In this document: positions 35,643-44,025 of the stretch, one piece after another
How positions within the stretch are numbered: the stretch's first letter is position 1
Layout of the letters: the number at the start of each line of letters is the position of its first letter
Source of the DNA: Desulfoplanes formicivorans
GTDB taxonomy: Bacteria; Desulfobacterota; Desulfovibrionia; Desulfovibrionales; Desulfomicrobiaceae
DNA: 64,000 bases
Reading direction: 5' to 3'
Assembly: GCF_001748225.1 (NCBI RefSeq)
Contig: NZ_BDFE01000008.1
Coordinates: forward strand, 124,001 to 188,000
Program-made: the position numbers and the translations under genes
Notes under the pieces: model-generated
The model's database searches: none
What the model saw: the letters and a program-made list of their open reading frames with translations, nothing else
What the model was told of the DNA's origin: nothing

Positions 35643-37829
35643 ATGTCAGGCTATGTGTGCATCCACGGACATTGTTATCAACCCCCCCGGCTTGATCCCT
35701 GGGTGGAGGAATTTCTGGCCGAGCCAAGCGCGGCCCCGTACCTGAACTGGAATGAACGGATCGCCAAGGAGTGTTATTCGCCCCTGGCGTGGGCCCGACG
35801 CATGGAACAGGGCAAGGTGGTCGAGATCATCAATTGCTACGAATGGATCAGTTTCAATTTCGGACCGACCCTGCTTACCTGGATGGAACGTCATGCCCCG
35901 CAGACGTATGCCCGGATTCTCCAGGGGGACGCCAGAAGTCAGGCGCGGCTGGGGCATGGCAATGCGCTGGCCCAGGTTTATCACCATGCGATCATGCCCT
36001 TGAGTACGGACTCGGACAAGGACATTGAAATTGCCTGGGCCATCCAGGATTTTGAGGCCCGGTTCCAGCGCAGGCCCGAAGGCATGTGGCTGGCTGAAAC
36101 CGCAGTGGACACCCCGACCCTTGAGGCCCTTGCCCGGGCCGGGATCGGATTCACCATCTTGGCTCCGCATCAGGCCAAGGCCGTGGCCACCCTGGATGGC
36201 AAACACGTTTTTGGCGTGGATGAAACCACGCTGGATACCTCGGCGCCGTATCGGGTCAATCTGCCTTCGGGAAACAGCATGGTTGTTTTTTTCTACAACG
36301 GTCCCCTGTCCAGAGCCGTTGCCTTTGAACAGCTTCTGGCCGATGGCGAGAGCTTTTTCCGACGCATCGTGTCCCAGGCTGGAGCAGGCCTTTGTTCCCT
36401 GGCCACGGACGGGGAATCCTATGGCCATCACTTCACCTTCGGGGAAATGGCCCTGGCCTATGCCATCCACAGGTTGCGCACGGACCCCAAAGGGTACGGA
36501 CTGACCAACTACGCGGCCTGGCTCGAAAACCATCCGCCATCCCAATCCGTGATTCTGCACGAACCTTCCTCGTGGAGCTGCATCCACGGGGTGGAGCGGT
36601 GGAAGAGCGATTGCGGATGCACGGATGGCGGGCATCCGCAATGGAAGCAGCATTGGCGACAGCCGTTGCGGCGTTCGCTCAATTATCTCCGGTACTATGT
36701 GGAAGATCATTATCGGCGCAAGGCGCGCCCCCTTTTTCACGATCATGCCGCGGCCCTCAAGGACTATGGTCTGGTCCTTGCCGGCAAACAGGATCGGGCC
36801 TCCTTTCTTGAGGAACAGTGTACTCCAAGGGGCCGCGAACAGGAAGAATTGTGCCTGTCCCTTTTGACCATGCAACGGTGGTCTCTGGCCAGTTTTGCCA
36901 GTTGCGCCTGGTTTTTCGACGACCTCGGACGTATTGAACCGGTCATCGTCCTGACCTGTGCACTGCGCTCTCTGGAAGTGCTGCTGGCCACCGGAGGCCG
37001 GGATGTTTCTCCCGGGTTTCTGGAAATTCTCGAGGAGGCCCAGTCCAATGATCCGTCCAAGGGGGATGGGGTTGCAATCTGGAAGAACTTGGTTGTTCCC
37101 CGGCGCATGGATCCCCTCCATCTTGCAGGAATGCTCCTTGTTCTGGGGAGCAAGAGGCTTGAATGGCCGGGTGTGGAGGCTTTCCTGGTCAACAGGCGTG
37201 ACGACCAGAACGGCTTTACCGCTTCCCTGTCCGTGACTTGGCAGCGCACGGGAACACGCCAAAAACGATCCCTTGGCGGCACATGCGGTACCGGCGAGCA
37301 GGTGTTCAGCATTGACGATGGCCAGGCCACGTATGTGGTCCCTCGGGATATGCATGCCCAGGTCCGGGGCTATCTGACCTGGCAGCGTACTAGTGAATTT
37401 GAGGCCGGGGAACGCCAACGTCTGGTTGAGATGGCAGATCAATGGTCATGGCTTGTGCAGCCCTTTGGGGAAGGCCAGACATCGCCCCTTGGCCATCCCG
37501 GAGCCATTGTTCCCGGTGTGGCCTGGCTGTGGATTCGCGGTGATGTTGTTTGTTCTGATGCTCAAAAACAGTGGATGAGGCGTTTTTTTGCCGAGAACAT
37601 GCACGCAGTTGCCCAGGTCGGTTCCCTGCTTACCAGCCAGGTACGTACCCTGCTCGACAAGACGCCTCTGCCCGGAACGATCATTCTGGACATGATCGAA
37701 CGGGCTCGCGCAATTGGCGTGGAACCCTATTGGTGGAATGTGCAGAATGCCATCTGGACCGGCAGGGACCGGCAGGAAATTCTGGTCATAGCCAAGGCCG
37801 TGGGCATGGTCATTGAGGGCGAATCATGA
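35643..37829 (+). CDS. glycoside hydrolase family 57 / DUF3536 protein
   Basis: This 728-residue cytosolic protein has an N-terminal GH57-type (beta/alpha)7 domain: CIHGHCYQPPRLDPW at residues 5-19, GMWLAETAVDTPTLEALA around 155, and ATDGESYGHHF around 265. A DUF3536 C-terminal domain follows. GH57 enzymes act on alpha-glucans (amylases, branching enzymes, 4-glucanotransferases). The E and D in the WLAET and TDGESYGHH regions are plausible catalytic residues. Start 35643 has GGAG 6 nt upstream; the frame is open 19 codons further. Its stop overlaps the start of the WD40/caspase-fold gene (ATGA), so the two are translationally coupled. Confidence 0.88.
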   Translation: MSGYVCIHGHCYQPPRLDPWVEEFLAEPSAAPYLNWNERIAKECYSPLAWARRMEQGKVVEIINCYEWISFNFGPTLLTWMERHAPQTYARILQGDARSQARLGHGNALAQVYHHAIMPLSTDSDKDIEIAWAIQDFEARFQRRPEGMWLAETAVDTPTLEALARAGIGFTILAPHQAKAVATLDGKHVFGVDETTLDTSAPYRVNLPSGNSMVVFFYNGPLSRAVAFEQLLADGESFFRRIVSQAGAGLCSLATDGESYGHHFTFGEMALAYAIHRLRTDPKGYGLTNYAAWLENHPPSQSVILHEPSSWSCIHGVERWKSDCGCTDGGHPQWKQHWRQPLRRSLNYLRYYVEDHYRRKARPLFHDHAAALKDYGLVLAGKQDRASFLEEQCTPRGREQEELCLSLLTMQRWSLASFASCAWFFDDLGRIEPVIVLTCALRSLEVLLATGGRDVSPGFLEILEEAQSNDPSKGDGVAIWKNLVVPRRMDPLHLAGMLLVLGSKRLEWPGVEAFLVNRRDDQNGFTASLSVTWQRTGTRQKRSLGGTCGTGEQVFSIDDGQATYVVPRDMHAQVRGYLTWQRTSEFEAGERQRLVEMADQWSWLVQPFGEGQTSPLGHPGAIVPGVAWLWIRGDVVCSDAQKQWMRRFFAENMHAVAQVGSLLTSQVRTLLDKTPLPGTIILDMIERARAIGVEPYWWNVQNAIWTGRDRQEILVIAKAVGMVIEGES

Positions 37830-40798
37830 GGGGGAGCATGGAAAACGGATTCACCAGACGAGGGGCCGTGGGTATGCTGAAACTGATTATCCTGTTTCTG
37901 GCTGTTGTGGCGTGTTTGCCGTCAGTGGCCCGGAGCCAGCCTGTCCCCATGATTGTGGACACCGGTGGGCATACCGCTTCCATTCGGGCCATGGATGTCT
38001 CTCGGAACGGCCGTTGGCTGGTTACGGGGAGCGAGGATAAGACCGTTCGCATCTGGGATGTGATACAAAAACATTGTCTGCAGATGATCCCCATGACTTC
38101 GCCCCCTGGGTTGCAGGGAACTGTTTTTGCCCTGGATATCGCCCCTGACGATCGCATCGTGGCCGTGGGAGGTCTGATGGGTGGGCAACCTGGTGATGTT
38201 GCCATGGGCCGGGTTTTGCTGCTGTCCCTGCCCGAGGGAACGTGCATCGCAACGCTGGAGCATGCTCCCAGTCCGGTCCACGCCATTGCCTTTTCCCCGG
38301 ACGGCAGATTGCTGGCTGCGGGATCGGAAGACGGGATCGTCAGGATCTGGGATATGGACCAGGGCACACTTGTGCACAGCTTTCATGGTCATGGAGGCAC
38401 GGTGGGCTGCCTGGCATGGATTGATGCCAGTCGGCTTGTGTCCGGCGGTGACGATGGTCGGATTCTTGTCTGGGGGATGGACGAACTGGCTCCCATCGGG
38501 ACCCTTTCCGGGCATACCGGCCGGGTTGCTTGTCTGGCAGTGTCGCCCGACGGCACCATGCTGGTTTCTGGCAGTCATGACGGAAGTGTGCGGGAGTGGG
38601 ATCTTGCCGCCATGCAACATGTCCGACAATGGTCGCTCCAGACGGCGTCGATATTGAGTCTGTCCTTCAGAGGTGACGGGAAGTTTGTTCTTGCAACCAC
38701 CGGGGGGTTGGGCCTGGGGAGTGGCCGGTGCATGATCGTTGATCCGGAAACGGCCCGGGTCAAGACCCTGTTTTCCGGGCATGTCCAGGGCGTGAATGAG
38801 GGCCTGTTCGTTCCCGGGACATCCCTGGTCGCTACAGCGGGTGAAGACCAAACCGTGCGGTTGTGGGATACCCAAAAGGGGAGACTGGTTCACCGGTTTG
38901 TGGGACGCGGTTGCCGTATCACGGAAGTCGGTTTCGGCCCCGGGGGGGACCGGATTTTCTGGAAGATTGGCCCATCTGTCCTTCGGGCACCAGATAATAC
39001 AACGCATGCTGTCAGGCCGGAAACCCTGGAGATGCGGTTTCAGGAAGGGTATTTGGATGTTGCTGCCGTTTCTTTGCCCGCGGATGTCCAAGGGCCGTTT
39101 CTCAATGTTGGAACACGCCGTCTGGTGCGCAATGTCGGGGCGGATGCCACACGCAGTCTGCTCGAGGTCTATGACCATGATCAGCGTCGGTTCATGATCA
39201 ACCGGACTTATGAGGACAAAAGAGAACATACGGCAGCTTCCTTCACGCCGGACGGCAGGTATGTTGTCAGCGGTGGCGGGCGTGGGGCTCTGGCCATGTA
39301 CCGGGTTCAAGATGGCGTCAAGGTGCGTGACTTCAAGGGGCATACAGGGGGAGTTACCTGTCTGGCTGTTTCCCCGGATGGTACACGGCTGGTTTCGGGA
39401 TCACTGGATCAGACGGTTCGCCTTTGGAATCTTGCTACCGGCGAATTGCTGGCAACCATTCTGTATGCGACCAATGATGAATGGATCGCCTGGATCCCGG
39501 CAGGGTATTATGCCTGCTCGCCTTCAGGGGAATCTCTCCTTGGCTGTCTTCTCGCTTCCGAGAATAATAACAACCACGATATATTGCAGGTGGTTCCTGC
39601 AGAAACCTTTGCCCGGTATCTCTACCAACCGGACCTTGTCCGGGCGACCATCTCCCAGGGCCGTTCAGCCGCGGCCCTGGATCGAACCGCTTTGCTGCCG
39701 GTCACTTCCGAGTTCTTGAGCCGCCATCGTCCGCCAGGCATTGATCTGGTCAGCCCTGCAGACGGGGCGGTTCTCGGGTCCCGCCAGCAGGAACTGCTTG
39801 TTTCCCTGCACGCCCGGGGAGATGATCCGATCTCATGCAGGCTCCGGGTCAACGGTTTTGGCAGGGACATGCCCCAACCAGAAGCAGGCTGGTCCGGTCA
39901 CCTTCGTGTTCCCGTGGTGCTGGAACCCGGGGAAAACACCGTGGGTTGTGTTTGTGAGGGTCCGCACGGGGCGCGATCTAGCGCCGAGATCCAGGTCCAC
40001 CTCCCGGAGGATGGAAACGCAACCAGAAAAATGCCCGGTGATCTGTATTATCTTGGTGTGGGTGTGGAGCGCCTGGGCGCCTTTGCCCACATGGATCTGC
40101 CCACGTCTTCGGACGACGTGAAAATGGTCGCCCGTCTGTTCACAACGCTGCGAGGCAGGGGGTATGCGAAGGTGCATGAGCGCCTTGTGAGCGATGATTA
40201 CGGCCACCCACCGACCAGGGCGCATATCCATGATGCCCTGGCCTGGCTGGAACAGGCTGGTCCGCGGGATACGATCATTGTCATGCTTGCCGGCCAGGGC
40301 GTGCTGGACCAGGATGACCGTCCGGTTTTTTTGCCCAGGGACACTCGCCCTCTGGGACGGCATGGATACGCTTGGGAGAGCGTTGTGGATATCGATTCCC
40401 TTTTGGTCAGGCTCGGCAAGCTCAAGGCCCGGACCCTGGTTTTGTGCGATGTGGCCCATACCGGCCCTCTGGACATGACCCGGATCATGCGCAGAGCCCG
40501 GGCCCTGGGGGTTGCCGTGCTTTCGGCCACCCGTGGATGGCAAAAGACCGCTCCTGCGTATGCGTCCATCCCCTGTTCTCCCCTTGCCTACGCCGTGTTC
40601 AAGGGGATCGGTCCAGGGCTGTTGGCAGATGCCTCAGGAGACGGCCGGGTCGATCTTGACGAATTGGGCGCGTATGTGACCAGGGAGGTTCAGGCCATAG
40701 ACCGCAAGCTCGTGCCGTCTCTGGTTGTGCCTGTGGGGTATGGGCAATGGATGGTGGCTGATTCGGGTATGGGGAGCAGGGTCACGGGTCGGGATTGA
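37826..40798 (+). CDS. exported WD40-repeat protein with degenerate caspase-like domain
   Basis: This 990-residue protein has a hydrophobic export signal at about residues 17-37 (LKLIILFLAVVACLP). WD40 repeats cover about residues 45-370 and 475-560 (for example DKTVRIWD, DGIVRIWD, DQTVRLW), with a propeller break between. A C-terminal domain (about 735-985) has the caspase (C14) fold. There the usual catalytic AGHG is AGQG (Gln824), and DxCHxG is DVAHTG (Ala877), so both catalytic residues are lost. An EF-hand-like DASGDGRVDLDELG segment follows near residue 935. It overlaps the GH57 stop. A scaffold or sensor role is likely; the activity, if any, is not proteolytic. Confidence 0.85.
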   Translation: MRGSMENGFTRRGAVGMLKLIILFLAVVACLPSVARSQPVPMIVDTGGHTASIRAMDVSRNGRWLVTGSEDKTVRIWDVIQKHCLQMIPMTSPPGLQGTVFALDIAPDDRIVAVGGLMGGQPGDVAMGRVLLLSLPEGTCIATLEHAPSPVHAIAFSPDGRLLAAGSEDGIVRIWDMDQGTLVHSFHGHGGTVGCLAWIDASRLVSGGDDGRILVWGMDELAPIGTLSGHTGRVACLAVSPDGTMLVSGSHDGSVREWDLAAMQHVRQWSLQTASILSLSFRGDGKFVLATTGGLGLGSGRCMIVDPETARVKTLFSGHVQGVNEGLFVPGTSLVATAGEDQTVRLWDTQKGRLVHRFVGRGCRITEVGFGPGGDRIFWKIGPSVLRAPDNTTHAVRPETLEMRFQEGYLDVAAVSLPADVQGPFLNVGTRRLVRNVGADATRSLLEVYDHDQRRFMINRTYEDKREHTAASFTPDGRYVVSGGGRGALAMYRVQDGVKVRDFKGHTGGVTCLAVSPDGTRLVSGSLDQTVRLWNLATGELLATILYATNDEWIAWIPAGYYACSPSGESLLGCLLASENNNNHDILQVVPAETFARYLYQPDLVRATISQGRSAAALDRTALLPVTSEFLSRHRPPGIDLVSPADGAVLGSRQQELLVSLHARGDDPISCRLRVNGFGRDMPQPEAGWSGHLRVPVVLEPGENTVGCVCEGPHGARSSAEIQVHLPEDGNATRKMPGDLYYLGVGVERLGAFAHMDLPTSSDDVKMVARLFTTLRGRGYAKVHERLVSDDYGHPPTRAHIHDALAWLEQAGPRDTIIVMLAGQGVLDQDDRPVFLPRDTRPLGRHGYAWESVVDIDSLLVRLGKLKARTLVLCDVAHTGPLDMTRIMRRARALGVAVLSATRGWQKTAPAYASIPCSPLAYAVFKGIGPGLLADASGDGRVDLDELGAYVTREVQAIDRKLVPSLVVPVGYGQWMVADSGMGSRVTGRD

Positions 40799-40881
40799 TT
40801 CCTGATGTCCGGTCATGCCTTGTGGACGGCCTTGCCGTACAGGAACCAGGAGAGCATGTTGTGCCCATGTTTATCAACTGC

Positions 40882-40944
40882 CCGGGTATCCACGCAGGGG
40901 CCGCGTCTGGCAGTTTGTTGTCAAGAGTCTTGGTGGATACCCGG
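40882..40944. repeat. 12-bp inverted repeat between convergent genes
   Basis: CCGGGTATCCAC (40882-40893) and GTGGATACCCGG (40933-40944) are perfect inverted repeats with a 39-nt loop, lying between the WD40 gene (+) and trmFO (-). There is no T-run. It may act as a shared transcript-end structure. Confidence 0.5.
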
Positions 40945-40955
40945 TGTAGGTGCGT

Positions 40956-42290
40956 CTAGGTGCGGGGTTCGCCTTGGAGCCATGTTGTGAAATCATTGAC
41001 CGCTCGCGCTGCATAGAGCTTTTTGCGGTCCTTTTTGGAGGCCCGGCGGTTCAGCCCCGGCATGAGACCGAAGTTGACATTGGACGGCTGGAATTTTTTG
41101 GCCGGAGTTTGAAGATGGTTTAACAGGGCTCCCAAGGCGGTTGTGACCGGAGGAAGGGAGGTGATTCGTCCCGCCAGGAACAGGCCAAGCCAAAGCCCGG
41201 TGGCCGCCGATTCCAGATACCCTTCCACCCCGGTGATCTGCCCTGCCAGGAAAAAACCGGGTTTGTTTTTCAGTTCCATCTGGGGAGTGAGCACCTTGGG
41301 CGCATTGACAAAGGTATTGCGGTGAATGGAGCCCATGCGTTCGAATTCGGCGTGTTCCAGCCCGGGGATCATGGAAAAGATCCTTTGTTGTTCGGGATAG
41401 GTGAGTTTGGTCTGGAAGCCGACCATGTTCATGGCTGTCTTGTCCCTGTTTTCGCTCCTGAGTTGGACACAGGCAAAGGGCTGCTTGCCCGTACGCGGAT
41501 CAATGAGGCCCACGGGCTTGAGGGGGCCAAAGGCCAGGGTCTGATCGCCCCGGTCGGCCATGGTCTCAATGGGCAGACATCCGTCAAAATGGATTGCCTG
41601 TTCGAATTCCCGGGGTTTGACCCGTGTTCCCTGTTTGAGGGCCTGGACCAGGGCTGTGTATTCTTCCTCGTTGAGAGGACAATTGAGATAGTCCTTTTCC
41701 TCGGGATGGTACCTGGAACCCCAAAAGGCCTTGTCCATGTCAATGGATTCCGTGACCACGATGGGGGCGATGGCATCGTAGAAGTAGAGATCCTCTTCTC
41801 CTGCAGCTTCCATGAGGCTTGCTGTCAGGGGGGGCGAGGCCAGGGGGCCGGCCGCGATGATTACCTTTGCAAAGGGTTCCAGATCCGGATCATCCAGGGA
41901 GGTGATTTCCTTGCGGACAATGGTCAGGTGGTCCATGCGTTCCAGCTGCTCGGTCATTGCGGTCGAAAAAAGCCGACGGTCCACGGCCAGGGCTTTGCCT
42001 GCGGGAATGGCCGTATGCCGGGCAACCTGCATGATTACGCTTTCAAGGAGCTCCATTTCCTGTTTGAGCAAACCGATCCCGCTTTCCGGATCCGTGGATC
42101 GCAGGGAGTTGGAACAGACCAGTTCAGCCAGTCCTTCCTGGTTGTGGGCCGGTGAGAACCGGACGGGTTTCATTTCAAAAAGCGTGGTGGGAACGCCGGA
42201 TCGTGCCAGCTGGTAGGCGGCCTCGCTTCCGGCCAGTCCGCCGCCGATCACGGCGATGGCAGGGGTGCTCAAGGGGGACGTTGTGGGCAT
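40956..42290 (-). CDS. trmFO: folate-dependent tRNA (uracil-54-C5)-methyltransferase TrmFO
   Basis: TrmFO is a flavoprotein that forms ribothymidine 54 in tRNA with methylene-tetrahydrofolate as carbon donor. It has 444 residues with the FAD motif IAVIGGGLAGSEAAYQLA, the family stretch LVCSNSLRS, GLLKQEME, the catalytic Cys region KDYLNCPLNEEEY, and the C-terminal GRITSLPPVTTALGALL. The start at 42290 lacks a clear ribosome-binding site; an upstream TTG at 42326 is less likely. The presence of folD in the window matches its use of methylene-folate. Confidence 0.94.
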   Translation of the reverse strand: MPTTSPLSTPAIAVIGGGLAGSEAAYQLARSGVPTTLFEMKPVRFSPAHNQEGLAELVCSNSLRSTDPESGIGLLKQEMELLESVIMQVARHTAIPAGKALAVDRRLFSTAMTEQLERMDHLTIVRKEITSLDDPDLEPFAKVIIAAGPLASPPLTASLMEAAGEEDLYFYDAIAPIVVTESIDMDKAFWGSRYHPEEKDYLNCPLNEEEYTALVQALKQGTRVKPREFEQAIHFDGCLPIETMADRGDQTLAFGPLKPVGLIDPRTGKQPFACVQLRSENRDKTAMNMVGFQTKLTYPEQQRIFSMIPGLEHAEFERMGSIHRNTFVNAPKVLTPQMELKNKPGFFLAGQITGVEGYLESAATGLWLGLFLAGRITSLPPVTTALGALLNHLQTPAKKFQPSNVNFGLMPGLNRRASKKDRKKLYAARAVNDFTTWLQGEPRT

Positions 42291-42715
42291 GATGATCGTC
42301 TGGTGGTTGAAGGTTCCTGGGGACAACCCGGAAAGGTACGGGTGCGCAGTCTGGATGCTTGGCTAATCTGTTGAAGACTAACTGTCCAGCCTTCCGGGTG
42401 AGGTGTATGGCTGCAACAAGACTTACGCATGTATTGACTAAAAAAAGTCCATAATATAGCCATGGTATGTTATGCCTTGCCCACATGGGGCATGGATGCG
42501 CACAGCGTTCGGCCCGGATTGCACAGGGTCACGCAGGGTGCGTTGGCGAACGGGCGGCATTCGCGTTGTTTGCTATGATGCGTGACGCACATTGTACTGA
42601 CAAGGGTGTTCAAAACCCGTTGCCATAATCGACCTTCCTGCCACGCGACCGGGAGGCGTTGGTGGTCCGGGAATGAAGTGTGAGACGATTTCGCTCTAGA
42701 AAAAGGAGAAACGCA
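42291..42715. other. divergent intergenic region between trmFO and gap
   Basis: About 425 bases. A possible gap promoter is TTGACT (42434-42439) with TATAGC (42455-42460), spaced 15 nt and so suboptimal; it would leave a leader of about 250 nt. No riboswitch or small gene was recognised. Confidence 0.4.
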
Positions 42716-43723
42716 ATGGCTATCAGGATTGGGATGAACGGGTTCGGGCGGATTGGTCGTTACATGACCAGGCTTCTGGCCGGGGATAATGATTTGGAAC
42801 TTGTGGTGATCAATGCGCATCGCGGAACCAATGGTGATCTTGCGCATCTGCTGCGCTACGATTCCGTGCATGGAACATTTGCCAGATCCGTGGAGGCCAA
42901 CGACACGGGTTTTGTGCTGGATGGCAGACAGGTGGCCATTGAACGGAACGCCCCGGCAGAATGGGATTGGGGCAAATACGATGTGGATATCCTCCTTGAG
43001 ACCACCGGGATTTTCAAGGACCGCGAGCATTGCCAGAAACATCTGGATGCCGGGGCCCAAAAGGTGATTGTCAGTGCGCCGGCCCCGGAGGCGGACGTGA
43101 CCGTGGTCATGGGGGTCAACCAGGAAGAATACGATCCTTCCCACAAGATCATTTCCAATGCCTCCTGCACCACCAACTGTCTTGCGCCTGCGGCCAAGGT
43201 CATCCATGACACTTTTGGGATCAAGCACGGCCTCATGACCACCATTCATTCCTACACCATGAGCCAGCGGATTCTGGACGGTACCCACAAGGATCTTCGC
43301 CGGGGCCGCGCAGCTGCCTTGTCCATGATCCCCACGACCACGGGGGCGGCCAAGGCCGTGACCAAGGTCATTCCTGCCCTGGCTGGCAAACTGGATGGCA
43401 TGGCCGTGCGCGTGCCCACGCCCAACTCGTCCCTGGTGGATTTTGTGTGCGAACTGGAAAAGCCAACCAGCGTCCAAGAGGTCAATGATGCCCTCAAGGC
43501 GGCTTCCCAGGGCCCCATGAACGGGCCCCTGGGGTACAGCGAGGAGCCCCTTGTTTCCATTGACTACAATGGAAGCATCCACGGCGGCGTGGTGGACTCC
43601 CTGTGTACAGCGGTCATGGACAAGACCATGCTCAAGCTCTTGCTGTGGTACGACAATGAGGCCGGGTTCTCCAATCAGCTGCTTCGGTTGACCAGGATGG
43701 TGGCCGCTTCTGTCAAAGGATAA
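42716..43723 (+). CDS. gap: glyceraldehyde-3-phosphate dehydrogenase, type I
   Basis: This glycolytic and gluconeogenic enzyme converts glyceraldehyde-3-phosphate to 1,3-bisphosphoglycerate with NAD. It has 335 residues. The NAD motif is IRIGMNGFGRIGRY, the catalytic Cys is in SNASCTTNCLAP (about residue 150), and the anion-site is THKDLRRGRAAALSMIPTTTGAAKA. The C terminus is WYDNEAGFSNQL. The start at 42716 has AAAAGGAG 7 nt upstream; the frame continues 12 codons further without homology. It ends before a strong terminator. Confidence 0.97.
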   Translation: MAIRIGMNGFGRIGRYMTRLLAGDNDLELVVINAHRGTNGDLAHLLRYDSVHGTFARSVEANDTGFVLDGRQVAIERNAPAEWDWGKYDVDILLETTGIFKDREHCQKHLDAGAQKVIVSAPAPEADVTVVMGVNQEEYDPSHKIISNASCTTNCLAPAAKVIHDTFGIKHGLMTTIHSYTMSQRILDGTHKDLRRGRAAALSMIPTTTGAAKAVTKVIPALAGKLDGMAVRVPTPNSSLVDFVCELEKPTSVQEVNDALKAASQGPMNGPLGYSEEPLVSIDYNGSIHGGVVDSLCTAVMDKTMLKLLLWYDNEAGFSNQLLRLTRMVAASVKG

Positions 43724-44025
43724 CGGCAGGTCGTGACCGGCGGCGGGGAACAGGATGAACCTCCTTGCCCGCGCCATCTGGAACGCGATGTCCTGTGACG
43801 GGGAGGTAGGACGGTGTTCACATGACCCCGGAGAGATGAACAATCAGGTTGGATCGCCTTCCTGCAAGAAGCAGTTGTTCGAAATCATTGCGGAATCCGT
43901 TTGCGTTGGGACGGATTCCGTTTTTTTTGTTTGTGGCCGATCTTGCCATCGGAGCTGTTGTTCTCTAGGAAAACAGGTCTTCACCTTTCGTGGATCATTC
44001 AGGCTTCCAACCCCATCCCTCATCT
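43724..44025. other. intergenic region between gap and dnaE
   Basis: About 300 bases, holding the gap terminator (43891-43929) and, after it, about 95 bases that must contain any dnaE promoter. No ribosome-binding site is seen before dnaE. No gene was found. Confidence 0.5.
43891..43929 (+). terminator. intrinsic terminator of gap
   Basis: CGGAATCCGT (43891-43900) pairs with ACGGATTCCG (43911-43920) around a 10-nt loop, followed by eight T. Confidence 0.9.
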
